Positions 1 to 9,721 of a DNA stretch of 54,763 bases are shown in pieces. The stretch spans positions 1 to 54,763 of the forward strand of contig NZ_PPQN01000017.1 of the NCBI RefSeq assembly GCF_002901995.1. Direction: 5' to 3'. The notes below the pieces were generated by a model that did no database searches, was not told where the DNA came from, and was given only the letters and a program-made list of their open reading frames with translations. Position numbers and translations under genes: made by a program. Position 1 is the first letter of the stretch. Each line of letters opens with the position of its first letter. Source of the stretch: Staphylococcus coagulans. GTDB taxonomy: Bacteria > Bacillota > Bacilli > Staphylococcales > Staphylococcaceae.

Positions 1-136
1 CTTTCACTTTATATATTACTTTATTTGAAATATTCTATAATTTCTAATTATGCATGAACTACATAAAATAACGGGGACAATTATTAAAGTTAAATTACAA
101 TCAAGTTAAAATGCACAATTCCTGTATCTTTAATTC

Positions 137-180
137 TATAATGGCATTAATCAACTTTATATTAACTTATCTAAAAGGAG
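137..180 (+). promoter_or_regulatory. Probable atl -10 box and strong ribosome binding site
   Basis: A perfect TATAAT lies at 137-142 and an AAAAGGAG ribosome binding site at 173-180, eight bases before the atl ATG. The -35 region is poor, so this promoter may need an activator or may not be the main one. The first 130 bases of the window hold no gene that I can see. Confidence 0.4.
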
Positions 181-187
181 TAATGAA

Positions 188-3100
188 ATGGTTAAAAAAT
201 TAGGTTATAAAACGCCCACTATCATTGCATTGACATTAGCGGGGTCTGCATTAACTGCGCATGAAGCACATGCAGCTGAACAAACAAAAGCGCAAGAAAC
301 ACCAACAAATATATTAGACGAGCATCAACAAGTTCAGCAAGCCAATCAGGCCAAGAACGAAACGAAAGCTCCTACGATTTCTGGAACACAAGCGTATAAA
401 GATCCAAATCAAGTTGAAATTGAAAAACCGACACAACCGAAAGCAGACTCAAGTCTTTTAGAACAACCTTCTGCTTCTTCATCAGCTACGCAACAAGCTA
501 CTGAACAAGAAGCAACTTCTCAAAATGACCATACACAAGCAGACGTAGCTGAACAACCTGTTGCATCACCTTATACTGCTGAAGAAATCAATCCACATCA
601 CGAAGCTGAAGTATCAACTGAAGCTTATCATGCTGCACAAGATCAAAAAACAGATGCACAACAAGAGACACCACAAGATGTCACAAAGTCACAGCAATCC
701 CCTTCTGATGCATTACCGAAAAATGATTCACAAAATGTCACTGTACGACAACAAAGTAATCAAGCGTCAACTGAGCAACCAACAACTCATACGCAACAAC
801 CAACTAACAACACGCAACCAACGGCTAAAACAGTACAATCAAATACAACAGCTTTTTCCGCACAAGAGAGAACTACTGCTACATCTAATCAAGAGAAAAA
901 TTTAGCACGTGTCGTTGCACGTTCAGCAGAAAAAACACCAACTGTAAAACAACAATCTACACCAACAAATGAAAAAGTAGATATCAATGCTAATCCAAAT
1001 GGACCCACACCGCCTCGCGTTGGAGGTAAAGGTGGGCCTGCAACAGTTAAACTTGAACCTACAAACTATTCAGTTCGTTCAGTAGCCACTACACCTAAAG
1101 CATATCAACCACAAGTCAAATCACAAATTAACAACTACATACGAAAACAAAAATTTACAGTCCCTAAATATGAAGAAGACTATTCAAGCTTTATTCCACG
1201 CTATGGTTATCGCTACGGTGTTGGAAGACCTGAAGGCATCGTAGTTCATGATACAGCTAACGATAATTCAACAATTACAAGTGAAATACAATATATGAAA
1301 AATAATTATCAAAATGCTTTTGTTCATGGATTTATCGATGGTAACCGCATTATTGAAACGCAACCAACTGATTATTTAGCTTGGGGTGCTGGCCCTATTG
1401 CGAACCAACGTTTTATTCATATTGAACTTGTTCATGTGCATGACTATAATTCCTTTGCACGTCAAATGAACAACTTTGCTGATTACGCAGCAACTAACTT
1501 ACAATACTATGGTTTAAAACCTGATAGTGCAGAATATGACGGTAAAGGGACAGTTTGGACACATGACGCTGTTTCTAGATATTTAGGTGGTACAGACCAC
1601 GTAGACCCACACGGCTATTTAAGAGCACATGGTTATTCTTATGATGAATTGTATGATCTTATAAATGAAAAATACCAAGTGAAAATGGGCTATGCTTCCC
1701 CTGCTGGTAGCACTTCTGGTCAAACATCAAAACCTAAACCACAAAATAACAATTTAAAAGTGACTGACAATACAGGTTATAGCCGTATCTCATCTAAAAA
1801 CAACGGTTTATACAAAACAGTGTATGATCAATCTGGTGTACGTACAAATCAAACAAATGTAACATTAAAAGTCACTAAAAAAGCAACACTAAATGGTCAA
1901 TCATTTTATCTTGTATCCACTTCGAAAAACAATGGTTTACTCGGATGGGTACGTAGCAATGATGTCACTTATCAAAGTGCACAACCTGAAAAGAATGTGA
2001 AGCAATCATACCAAGTTAAACCAGGTACAACTGTTTATGAAGTGCCTTGGGGTACAAAAGCGCAAGCCACAGGTACAATTAGCGGTAGCAAAAACCAAGC
2101 TTTCAAAGCAACAAAAGAACAGAAAGTCGCAAATACAAATTGGCTCTATGGTACAGTTAACAATTTAACAGGTTGGATTGATGCAAGTAACGTTGTAAAA
2201 ACACCATCTTCATCAACAACTGCACCTTCTTCACCATTAAAAGTGACGAGTGACTCAGGTTTTGGTCGTATTAATAATAAAAATAACGGCTTATATAAAA
2301 CCGTATACGATGCGAAAGGCCAACCTACATCAACAACAAATCAAACTTTAAGTGTTCAGAAAAAAGCAACGCTCAATGGAAAATCATTCTATCTTGTATC
2401 TGACTATGCAACGGGCACTTATGTTGGATGGGTTCAACAAAAAGATGTTGACTATCGTGCAGGTCAAGCAGCTAAAAACGTGAAGCAAAACTACACAATC
2501 AAACCAGGCGCTACACTTTACAAAGTCCCTTGGGGCACTAGCGCACAAGTGGCTGGTAAAGTCGCTGGTAAGAGCGCACAAAACTTTGCTGCAACAAAAT
2601 CACAAAAAGTTGGAAACTTAACTTTCGTTTATGGCACTGTTAATCAATTATCTGGATGGATCAACCAATCATTATTAACACAACCACAAGAAAAAGCAGC
2701 TAAAAAAGCCACACAAAGTGTATCTCAAATTGGTCAATTAAAATCATCAACTGAAGGAATAAGAGCTTCAATCTATGATAAAACAGCTAAAAATGCTGCC
2801 CAATTCACTGATCGTACTTACAAAATTGCTAAGACAGCGTCTAACCAAAATCGCAATTACGTTTTATTACAAAACGCTGACGGTCGCACACCATTAGGTT
2901 GGTTTAACGCAAATGACGTGATTCTACGTTCTCTTGGTGCTGAAAAACCAATGCATGGTCAATATAAAGTTAATGACAAAACAGCTGGATTATATTCGAT
3001 CCCATGGGGTACGGCGAAACAACGTATCGATGCCCTATCTAGCACCGTAAAAAATCGTACTTTTAGTGCCGTTAAATCTGTTGTTGCAGGCCCAGACACT

Positions 3101-4159
3101 TATTTATTCGGTCAAGTGAACCATAAAATGGGCTGGATTAATCTTAAAGATTTAAAACCTGTTGCTTCTGCTTACACAGTTAAGTCGACTTCAGCAACTA
3201 AAGCCACAAAATTAAGCCAATCTCAAGATTACTTTGTTTATAATGGAAATGGCTATTACTATGCGAAACCAAATGCGAAAATATTAGGCTCTTTAAATGC
3301 GTATTATGAAACATTATTTAAAGTGACAAGTACACAAAAGGTAAATGGTGTGACATGGCTTTACGGTACTTTCGAGAATGGTACACAAGGTTGGATTAAA
3401 TCTGGTGACTTACGCTCATTACTTGTTAAATATTACAATGCTAACGCCTCTTTAAAAGAAGCCGTTAATAAACAAATGTCATTGTCATACAAACCACAAG
3501 TTCAACATGTACCAGGTAAATGGGAAGATGCAAACCGTCAAGAAGTGCAAGCGGCAATGGATACACAAAACATTAAAAACAGCGCTTCAGGCATTTATCA
3601 ATTCTTAAAACTCGATCAATATCAAGGCTTAAGTGCAGATGCATTGAACCGATTACTCGCAGGTAAAGGTATCTTAGCTGGCCAAGGTGCTGCGTTTGCA
3701 GAAGCGGCAAAAGCAAATAATATTAATGAAATTTACTTGATTTCACACGCATTTTTAGAAACTGGAAACGGTACGTCTAAATTAGCAAATGGTGGATACG
3801 TAGATAAAAACAATAAAGTAATCACTAACGGTCCTAAAAAATACTACAATATGTTTGGTATCGGGGCAGTTGACACTGACGCCATTCGCGGTGGCTTTAA
3901 AACAGCTGAAAAATATGGCTGGGATACTGTTAAAAAAGCAATCGTCGGCGGCGCTAAATTTATTGGTCAAAATTACATCCACGCAGGTCAAAACACGTTA
4001 TACCGCATGCGTTGGAATCCACAAAACCCAGCGACACATCAATATGCAACAGATATCGCATGGGCAGACTTTAACGCAAAACGTATGAAACAATTCTATG
4101 ATCAAATTGGTGAAGTTGGTAAATACTTCGATATCGATTTATATCGTCAAAGTAAATAA
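188..4159 (+). CDS. atl: Bifunctional autolysin Atl (N-acetylmuramoyl-L-alanine amidase / endo-beta-N-acetylglucosaminidase)
   Basis: Secreted major autolysin of 1323 residues that separates daughter cells. A signal peptide ends near residue 29 (AHA/AE). A Gln/Thr-rich propeptide runs to about 320. The amidase_2 domain (about 325-505) has zinc ligands H354, H459 and D473 and catalytic E413 and H471; their spacing is identical to that known for S. aureus AmiA. GW-type cell-wall binding repeats fill about 525-1080 (for example KNNGLYKTVYD near 540 and 700). The C-terminal glucosaminidase domain (about 1100-1318) has catalytic E1191 in HAFLETGNGTSKL. The protein is a little longer than S. aureus Atl (about 1256), mainly in the propeptide. 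Start chosen from the AAAAGGAG site eight bases upstream. It is monocistronic, with a terminator directly after it. Confidence 0.98.
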   Translation: MVKKLGYKTPTIIALTLAGSALTAHEAHAAEQTKAQETPTNILDEHQQVQQANQAKNETKAPTISGTQAYKDPNQVEIEKPTQPKADSSLLEQPSASSSATQQATEQEATSQNDHTQADVAEQPVASPYTAEEINPHHEAEVSTEAYHAAQDQKTDAQQETPQDVTKSQQSPSDALPKNDSQNVTVRQQSNQASTEQPTTHTQQPTNNTQPTAKTVQSNTTAFSAQERTTATSNQEKNLARVVARSAEKTPTVKQQSTPTNEKVDINANPNGPTPPRVGGKGGPATVKLEPTNYSVRSVATTPKAYQPQVKSQINNYIRKQKFTVPKYEEDYSSFIPRYGYRYGVGRPEGIVVHDTANDNSTITSEIQYMKNNYQNAFVHGFIDGNRIIETQPTDYLAWGAGPIANQRFIHIELVHVHDYNSFARQMNNFADYAATNLQYYGLKPDSAEYDGKGTVWTHDAVSRYLGGTDHVDPHGYLRAHGYSYDELYDLINEKYQVKMGYASPAGSTSGQTSKPKPQNNNLKVTDNTGYSRISSKNNGLYKTVYDQSGVRTNQTNVTLKVTKKATLNGQSFYLVSTSKNNGLLGWVRSNDVTYQSAQPEKNVKQSYQVKPGTTVYEVPWGTKAQATGTISGSKNQAFKATKEQKVANTNWLYGTVNNLTGWIDASNVVKTPSSSTTAPSSPLKVTSDSGFGRINNKNNGLYKTVYDAKGQPTSTTNQTLSVQKKATLNGKSFYLVSDYATGTYVGWVQQKDVDYRAGQAAKNVKQNYTIKPGATLYKVPWGTSAQVAGKVAGKSAQNFAATKSQKVGNLTFVYGTVNQLSGWINQSLLTQPQEKAAKKATQSVSQIGQLKSSTEGIRASIYDKTAKNAAQFTDRTYKIAKTASNQNRNYVLLQNADGRTPLGWFNANDVILRSLGAEKPMHGQYKVNDKTAGLYSIPWGTAKQRIDALSSTVKNRTFSAVKSVVAGPDTYLFGQVNHKMGWINLKDLKPVASAYTVKSTSATKATKLSQSQDYFVYNGNGYYYAKPNAKILGSLNAYYETLFKVTSTQKVNGVTWLYGTFENGTQGWIKSGDLRSLLVKYYNANASLKEAVNKQMSLSYKPQVQHVPGKWEDANRQEVQAAMDTQNIKNSASGIYQFLKLDQYQGLSADALNRLLAGKGILAGQGAAFAEAAKANNINEIYLISHAFLETGNGTSKLANGGYVDKNNKVITNGPKKYYNMFGIGAVDTDAIRGGFKTAEKYGWDTVKKAIVGGAKFIGQNYIHAGQNTLYRMRWNPQNPATHQYATDIAWADFNAKRMKQFYDQIGEVGKYFDIDLYRQSK

Positions 4160-4172
4160 AATTGCTTATACT

Positions 4173-4217
4173 AAAAGCCTCAAAGGTGGGTTCCTCACTT
4201 TTGGGGCTTGCTTTTTT
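4173..4217 (+). terminator. Intrinsic terminator of atl
   Basis: A stem of about 14 bp, AAGCCTCAAAGGTG pairing with CACTTTTGGGGCTT, followed by a T-rich run, starts 14 bases after the atl stop. Confidence 0.85.
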
Positions 4218-4225
4218 GTATTAAA

Positions 4226-4258
4226 AATAGGACCGGTGTTTAAATCACCGGTCCTATT
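4226..4258. terminator. Bidirectional terminator between atl and the OatA-type gene
   Basis: A perfect 13-bp inverted repeat (AATAGGACCGGTG and its complement around a TTTAAAT loop) sits between two converging genes. It is A-rich on one side and T-rich on the other, so it can act on both strands. Confidence 0.85.
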
Positions 4259-4304
4259 TAACACTTATAATATTTACTTTAGATATCCAAATTTATATTG
4301 GTCG

Positions 4305-6113
4305 TTATTTATCGTCTTGATTATCTTTCATTTCTTGATCTAATTCTTTCACGAGACGTTGGATACCTGGATGTTCTAAATGAATACCATCATAAGCAAA
4401 GTAATCCGTATGGCCTACGCCGACTTTATTCCAATCCACTAATGTGACATGCTTATGTTTATTAGCGACTTTTTTCATTAATTGATTGACATGATCTTTA
4501 TAGTCACGTGGCACTGTCGTATTAATTAGGTAAACATCCGCTTTATCAAAATCTTTCACGATTTCTTCTAACTGCGCCTCATTGAAATCTCCATTTGTAC
4601 CAATTTGAATCACGACTGGTTGCCCTGCTTTATTGTAATCTGTATATTTCTTAGCAACATTGAGGGCAACACCCATAGAACGTCCGACTTCTGCGTCAAT
4701 GGTTGGTTTTTGATAATGATCATCTAAATAATAGCCCATCCCTACTGTTAATGAATCCCCAATAAATAGAGGTGACTCTTTTTTAGGATCAAAAGATTTT
4801 TCATCAGTTGTTTTGTTTTGTTTTTCAGGCTCGGGCTTTTTAGGTTTTTCAGTCGTTTTATGATTTGTCTTATAAGCCGTTGCTTTTTGCTCTTGTTTTG
4901 CATAACCATCAAAATGTCCAGTTAACACAAATGCAGTTAACACAATAGCAGCTAAAACAAGTGGTGTACGAATGATTGAAATCACAGGTTTCTCTTTAAG
5001 GAAGAACGTTCTAAAACCATGTCTTCTGAAAGGTGTTTCCACAAATCGATAAGAAATTTCTGCCATAACAAACGTTAATACGACATCAATAATATACATG
5101 TAAAATGGATATTGTCCCGCTACAAAGTGATGGTGTACAAATGTAACGATGACAAAATGCCATAAGTATAAACTATACGATCTTTTCCCTATATATAAGA
5201 AAAGTGGGTTACCCATAAATCTAGAAAGTAAGCCCGACGGTTGCACTACACTTGCAATAATAACTAAAGTCATTAATGAAATGGCGTAAAAGCCACCGCT
5301 ATACAGAAAGTACTGTTGCTCGTTGACAGCATAGAATAACCATAACAAAACACCTAATGCGATAATACCAAAAATATCAATCAGATTTCTCCCAAGTTGT
5401 GGTGGCTTGGCTTTCAATTTAAATGCTGGCCACACAAATGCAAAGATAACACCTAATAATAGTGTTTGTAATCGCGTATCTGTTCCAAAATATGTACGTG
5501 AGTTATTCGCACCTGGTGCGGATAAATAAAACATTAATGCTGCTGAAGCGATAGAAATGATAGCGAATACGACAACGACCCATTTTTTTCGTCTAAATAA
5601 TTTAAAAAATAACATTAAAATCATAGGATAAAAGATATAAAATTGCTCTTCTACAGCTAAAGACCATAAATGCTTAAGTGGCATAGGTTTAAATTGATCA
5701 AAATAATCAACATCTTGGAAAATATACCACCAATTTGAGATGTAGAGTAAAGCTGCTATCGCATCACCTTTAATTGACTCTAAAAGCTTAGGATCAAATG
5801 CTAAGACGTAGAGTACTGTAAATAAAGTAACAAATAACATTGCGGGAATTAAACGCTTAAACCGTTTAATCCAAAAATTCACTAAATTGATTTCACCGTA
5901 ATTTTCATATTCAAATAGTAGTAAAGATGTAATTAAATAACCTGAAATTACAAAAAACGTATCTACACCTAAAAAACCACCAGATAGCCATTGAGAATTA
6001 AGATGATAAATGATAATCCCTATAACTGAAATCGCACGCAAACCATCTAAACCCGGCAAATATCGTGGAGGATGCTTCAATCGTTTCATTCCAGTAAAAT
6101 TATTATGAGACAT
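4305..6113 (-). CDS. OatA-type peptidoglycan O-acetyltransferase (acyltransferase_3 + SGNH)
   Basis: Membrane protein of 602 residues, matching the roughly 600 residues of OatA. Residues 1 to about 390 form the multi-span acyltransferase_3 domain, with the early His in IIYHLNSQW and the conserved HLWSLAVEEQFYIFYP. After a charged Lys/Glu/Pro linker comes an extracellular SGNH esterase-like domain with the GDS block (FIGDSLTVGMGY, Ser near 452) and the DGIHLEHPG Asp/His pair near the C-terminus. In the family this transfers acetyl groups to muramic acid O-6 and gives lysozyme resistance and restraint of autolysins. Staphylococci carry an OatA paralogue as well, so whether this is OatA itself or the paralogue beside atl is uncertain. 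Start supported by TAGGAG about ten bases upstream. Confidence 0.88.
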   Translation of the reverse strand: MSHNNFTGMKRLKHPPRYLPGLDGLRAISVIGIIIYHLNSQWLSGGFLGVDTFFVISGYLITSLLLFEYENYGEINLVNFWIKRFKRLIPAMLFVTLFTVLYVLAFDPKLLESIKGDAIAALLYISNWWYIFQDVDYFDQFKPMPLKHLWSLAVEEQFYIFYPMILMLFFKLFRRKKWVVVVFAIISIASAALMFYLSAPGANNSRTYFGTDTRLQTLLLGVIFAFVWPAFKLKAKPPQLGRNLIDIFGIIALGVLLWLFYAVNEQQYFLYSGGFYAISLMTLVIIASVVQPSGLLSRFMGNPLFLYIGKRSYSLYLWHFVIVTFVHHHFVAGQYPFYMYIIDVVLTFVMAEISYRFVETPFRRHGFRTFFLKEKPVISIIRTPLVLAAIVLTAFVLTGHFDGYAKQEQKATAYKTNHKTTEKPKKPEPEKQNKTTDEKSFDPKKESPLFIGDSLTVGMGYYLDDHYQKPTIDAEVGRSMGVALNVAKKYTDYNKAGQPVVIQIGTNGDFNEAQLEEIVKDFDKADVYLINTTVPRDYKDHVNQLMKKVANKHKHVTLVDWNKVGVGHTDYFAYDGIHLEHPGIQRLVKELDQEMKDNQDDK

Positions 6114-6313
6114 AGCTGATTTCTCCTATTCCAATTTTTTAAGGAACGATTTATAGATATACGCCCTTCAATTTACCACAAAAATAGTAGAATTTAAACC
6201 GTGAGTCGATGAGGTTTTGCAAAATAAAATAATCTTATGCTTCAAAGTTCTTTTTTATTTTTGTTTGGGCATTGTATAAAATAAGTATGCTATTAATTTA
6301 TCATATATACATT

Positions 6314-6375
6314 TTCATTGCATTTTTGAAGGTATTTATAATACATTAACTATGAGATTGTTAAAAGGAGTCACC
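6314..6375 (+). promoter_or_regulatory. Candidate promoter and RBS of the second acyltransferase gene
   Basis: TATAAT at 6337-6342 with TTCATT at 6314-6319 (17-bp spacer) precedes an AAAAGGAG site at about 6363-6370. The -35 is weak. This 267-bp divergent gap also holds an upstream TATAAA near 6275; nothing else is recognisable in it. Confidence 0.4.
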
Positions 6376-6380
6376 TATTT

Positions 6381-7388
6381 ATGACAACTGTGAAAAAAAG
6401 AGATGCATTTTTTGATAATGCACGTGCTGGTTTAATATTTCTTGTCGTTTTAGGACATTTAATTAGGCCTTATGTTGATACTCATATTGCGATTAATGCA
6501 TTATATTTGCTTATTTATAGTTTTCACATGCCCGCCTTTCTATTCATCTCTGGCTATTTCGCCAATAATGTGGGTAAATCTGGTTACATAGAAAAAGTAG
6601 GCAAAAAATTGTTAGGTCCATATCTCATCTTTTTTGCGTTCTTTTCAATTTATTATTTTATTACAGGAAAAAATAGTGAGTTAGACTTAGATCCATTTGA
6701 ACCTGTTTTTGCACTATGGTTTTTATTAACACTGTTTTTCTTTAACGTCATTATCGTTATTGTCCGGCAGTTTAAACCTAAATACGTTTTACCTATCGCC
6801 ATCATTGTAGCACTATTAGCAGGTTTTTCTTCAAATGTAGGAGACTATTTAAGTTGGTCACGTACACTCGTATTTTTCCCTATATTTTATGTTGGGTATT
6901 TATTAAACATTGAATTTAGTCATTTCGTTAAGATGAAACGTTTTATCCCTATCTCTATTTTAGTTTTAGTAGGCTTTTTTGTAATTTATATCGTTCACCC
7001 TATTGATGCGGACTGGTTATTAGCAAGTACACCATATAAACACGTGGACGGCATGCATTTACTGATGAGTCCGCTTAAAAGATTATCTTTATACGGTATT
7101 ATCTTTGTCACGATGTTCTCTTTCTTTAACTTAGTTCCAAGACACCATCATTGGTATACTTATATAGGGTCAAGAACGATGTATGTTTATTTATTACATG
7201 GCTTATTTATCGGTGTCATTCGTGGCCACCAATTTTATCCTTTTATTGATACACCAATTTTAGGATTACTTTACAATATAGTACTTTCATGCTTCATCGT
7301 TTGGTTATGGTCGAGTGATTTTGTGGCGAAATGGACTAATCCTATGATTAATTTGCAACGACCATCAAAGTTTAAACCTTATTTTTAG
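6381..7388 (+). CDS. Acyltransferase_3 family membrane protein (fucose 4-O-acetylase-like)
   Basis: Integral membrane protein of 335 residues with about ten hydrophobic segments. The N-terminal block (KRDAFFDNARAGLIFLVVLGH, then YSFHMPAFLFISGYF) is typical of COG3594, the fucose 4-O-acetylase-like branch of acyltransferase_3 proteins. Unlike its neighbour it has no SGNH domain, so it probably delivers an acyl group to a surface glycan by itself or with a partner. The substrate cannot be read from sequence. Start supported by AAAAGGAG ten bases upstream. It reads away from the OatA-type gene across a shared 267-bp gap and toward a very long hairpin that begins at its stop codon. Confidence 0.85.
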   Translation: MTTVKKRDAFFDNARAGLIFLVVLGHLIRPYVDTHIAINALYLLIYSFHMPAFLFISGYFANNVGKSGYIEKVGKKLLGPYLIFFAFFSIYYFITGKNSELDLDPFEPVFALWFLLTLFFFNVIIVIVRQFKPKYVLPIAIIVALLAGFSSNVGDYLSWSRTLVFFPIFYVGYLLNIEFSHFVKMKRFIPISILVLVGFFVIYIVHPIDADWLLASTPYKHVDGMHLLMSPLKRLSLYGIIFVTMFSFFNLVPRHHHWYTYIGSRTMYVYLLHGLFIGVIRGHQFYPFIDTPILGLLYNIVLSCFIVWLWSSDFVAKWTNPMINLQRPSKFKPYF

Positions 7389-7494
7389 AGAAGATACCAT
7401 TTAGAACATGATCATGTGTACGTATCGTTGACTATCATTTTAGATAGCTTCTCATGCGTACACATGTTATTCTAAATGTTAACTTCTCTTTTTT
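7387..7494 (+). promoter_or_regulatory. Long composite hairpin with T-run: terminator or leader structure before the aminotransferase gene
   Basis: Three successive arms pair: AGAGAAG (7387-7393) with CTTCTCT (7483-7489), CATTTAGAA (7398-7406) with TTCTAAATG (7470-7478), and CATGTGTACG (7413-7422) with CGTACACATG (7457-7466). A small CTATC/GATAG hairpin sits inside the loop. A T-rich run follows, and the next gene's AGGA motif starts immediately after it. The form fits an intrinsic terminator of the upstream gene, but the arms span over 100 bases, far more than needed, so transcription attenuation of the downstream gene is possible. Confidence 0.65.
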
Positions 7495-7510
7495 AGGACG
7501 TGATTTAAAA

Positions 7511-8689
7511 ATGAAATTAGAACTCAATACATATGCAAAATATTTAAGAGCACCAAGTATCCGACAATTTTCGAGTCGAATTAATCAGTTGGATGATGTC
7601 ATCAACCTTACAGTTGGCCAACCTGATTTTAATATGCCCGATATTGTAAAAAAGGCATATCAAACAGCCATTGAAAATAATCAGACGACCTATTCGCATA
7701 ATAAAGGACGATTGGATACACGTGAAGCAGTCTCTCAATACTATCAAACACGTTTCAATATCCATTACGACCCTGAAGAAATCATTATTACTAATGGCGC
7801 TTCTGAAGCATTAGACACTGTACTGCGCTGTATCATCAATCCAGGTGATGAAATTTTACTTCCAGGACCTGTTTATGCTGGCTATATTCCTTTAATTCAG
7901 ACGCTCGGTGGTACACCTATATTTATGGATACGCGTCAAAGCGGTTTTAAGGTGACACCAGAACTCATCAAACAACATATCACGCCAAAGACACGTGCGA
8001 TACTGCTCAATTACCCATCTAATCCTACTGGCGCTATACTTTCTGAAACAGAAGTGACAGCACTCGTCGACACTTTGAAAACATTGTCGATTTTTATTAT
8101 TAGTGATGAAATCTATGCAGAAAATACATTTCACGCTACACATACGTCGTTTGCACGATACGAATCCATCCGAGACCAGTTACTATTGATTAATGGTTTA
8201 AGCAAGTCACATTCAGCTACAGGCATCCGTATTGGCTTTTTATCTGGTCCTCAATACTTAATAGATCGCTTAACATTTATGCATGCTTATAATTGTATTT
8301 GTGCCAATGTTCCGGCTCAAATGGCTACGATTGCTGCTTTAACTGAGGCTACAGATGCCCCTCAAACGATGAATGCTGCTTATGTAAAGCGACGTGATTT
8401 CTTGATTAAAGCATTAACAGATATGGGCTTTGAATTAGAAGGGCAACCTGAAGGGGCGTTTTACATCTTTCCTAACATTCAAAACTATACCGATGATGAC
8501 TTTGCCTTTTGTGTCGATGTTTTAGAAACCGTTGGCGTCGCTATGGTTCCTGGATCTTCTTTTACGGATTATGGAAAAGGTTATGTCCGTATTTCATATG
8601 CCTATGATATGAAGTCATTAGAAGAAGGTATGGCGCGCTTAAGACAATACCTACACAGCAAATATGCAGACCGTTTAATCAACTCATAA
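7511..8689 (+). CDS. PLP-dependent aminotransferase, class I/II (PatA/AspC-like)
   Basis: Cytosolic fold-type I aminotransferase, 392 residues from the ATG at 7511. Visible features are the N-terminal LTVGQPDFNMPD, the ITNGASEAL cofactor phosphate region, NYPSNPTGA with the substrate carboxylate-binding Asn, the ISDEIYAE Asp that contacts the pyridine nitrogen, and INGLSKSHSATGIRIGF carrying the Schiff-base Lys. I chose 7511 over the in-frame ATG at 7454 because 7454 lies in the loop of the preceding hairpin with no ribosome binding site, while AGGA stands 12 bases before 7511. Amino acid specificity (aromatic, acetyl-diaminopimelate or other) cannot be told from sequence. A bidirectional terminator follows. 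Confidence 0.9.
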   Translation: MKLELNTYAKYLRAPSIRQFSSRINQLDDVINLTVGQPDFNMPDIVKKAYQTAIENNQTTYSHNKGRLDTREAVSQYYQTRFNIHYDPEEIIITNGASEALDTVLRCIINPGDEILLPGPVYAGYIPLIQTLGGTPIFMDTRQSGFKVTPELIKQHITPKTRAILLNYPSNPTGAILSETEVTALVDTLKTLSIFIISDEIYAENTFHATHTSFARYESIRDQLLLINGLSKSHSATGIRIGFLSGPQYLIDRLTFMHAYNCICANVPAQMATIAALTEATDAPQTMNAAYVKRRDFLIKALTDMGFELEGQPEGAFYIFPNIQNYTDDDFAFCVDVLETVGVAMVPGSSFTDYGKGYVRISYAYDMKSLEEGMARLRQYLHSKYADRLINS

Positions 8690-8816
8690 TCACCATTATC
8701 GACATATCATTAAAATATTGAATAAGCTTGTTTACTTATAAATACTTTATTCACTAAAAATCAGAGCGATTTAAGATAATTAAAAATGCTCGTTTATCCT
8801 CCTCTTTACGACCTAA

Positions 8817-8866
8817 AAAAAGCCGATGGACCCATTGATTACAAAAAGTCCATCGGTTTTTATTTT
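8817..8866. terminator. Bidirectional terminator between the aminotransferase gene and menB
   Basis: The 10-bp stem CCGATGGAC/GTCCATCGG, flanked by an A-run on the left and a T-run on the right, separates converging genes. The 120 bases before it (8690-8815) show no gene. Confidence 0.85.
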
Positions 8867-8890
8867 TGATCGCTTTTCCTTCTTTTCAAC

Positions 8891-9709
8891 TTATGGGAAT
8901 TTAGGGAATTGATCGAAATCAGGATCACGTTTTTCTTTAAACGCGTCTCGACCTTCTTTTGCTTCATCTGTTGTGTAATACAAGAGTGTTGCGTCACCTG
9001 CAAATTGTTGTAACCCAGCTAAACCATCTGTATCTGCATTCATTGCTGCTTTCAAGAATCGTAAAGCTGTTGGAGAATGACGCATGATTTCTTTACACCA
9101 TTTCACTGTTTCATCTTCAACATCTGCCAAAGGAACGACTGTATTCGCCATACCCATGTCAAGTGCTTGTTGTGCATCGTATTGACGACATAAATACCAA
9201 ATTTCACGTGCTTTTTTGTGTCCTACGATACGTGCAAGGTAGCCTGAACCATAACCTGCGTCAAATGAACCCACTTTTGGTCCTGTTTGTCCAAAACGTG
9301 CATTATCTGCAGCAATTGTTAAATCACATACGACTTGAAGAACGTTTCCTCCACCGATAGCATAACCTTTTACCATCGCAATAACCGGTTTTGGAATAAC
9401 ACGAATTAAACGTTGTAAATCTAATACATTCAAACGTGGGATTTGGTCATCTCCAACGTAGCCCCCATGACCGCGTACTTTTTGATCTCCACCTGAACAA
9501 AACGCTTTGTCGCCTTCTCCAGTTAAAATGATGACACCTACACGCTCGTCATCACGTGCACGTGTAAAAGCATCAATCATTTCTTGTACTGTATTAGGTG
9601 TAAATGCATTATGTACATGCGGACGGTTAATTGTGACTTTTGCAATCCCTTCAAAAAATTCGTATTTTATTTCTTTATACTCTTTTAATGTTTCCCATTG
9701 TCTTTCCAT
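8891..9709 (-). CDS. menB: 1,4-Dihydroxy-2-naphthoyl-CoA synthase
   Basis: Crotonase-fold enzyme of 272 residues that closes the second ring of menaquinone by Dieckmann cyclisation of o-succinylbenzoyl-CoA. The MenB signature [17 protein letters not shown] (oxyanion hole and the mobile loop), the [21 protein letters not shown] block and the C-terminal [22 protein letters not shown] are all present. It is the last gene of the menF-menD-menH-menB run, 12 bases after menH, with an AGGAGG site before its ATG. Confidence 0.97.
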   Translation of the reverse strand: MERQWETLKEYKEIKYEFFEGIAKVTINRPHVHNAFTPNTVQEMIDAFTRARDDERVGVIILTGEGDKAFCSGGDQKVRGHGGYVGDDQIPRLNVLDLQRLIRVIPKPVIAMVKGYAIGGGNVLQVVCDLTIAADNARFGQTGPKVGSFDAGYGSGYLARIVGHKKAREIWYLCRQYDAQQALDMGMANTVVPLADVEDETVKWCKEIMRHSPTALRFLKAAMNADTDGLAGLQQFAGDATLLYYTTDEAKEGRDAFKEKRDPDFDQFPKFP

Positions 9710-9721
9710 GGTTGGCCTCCT

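Noticed and set aside
561..905. Plus-strand frame inside atl
   Set aside because: Shadow of the Gln/His-rich propeptide; no ribosome binding site or family.
7454..7510. Upstream in-frame start for the aminotransferase
   Set aside because: Falls in the loop of the long hairpin, has no ribosome binding site, and adds residues not seen in the family.
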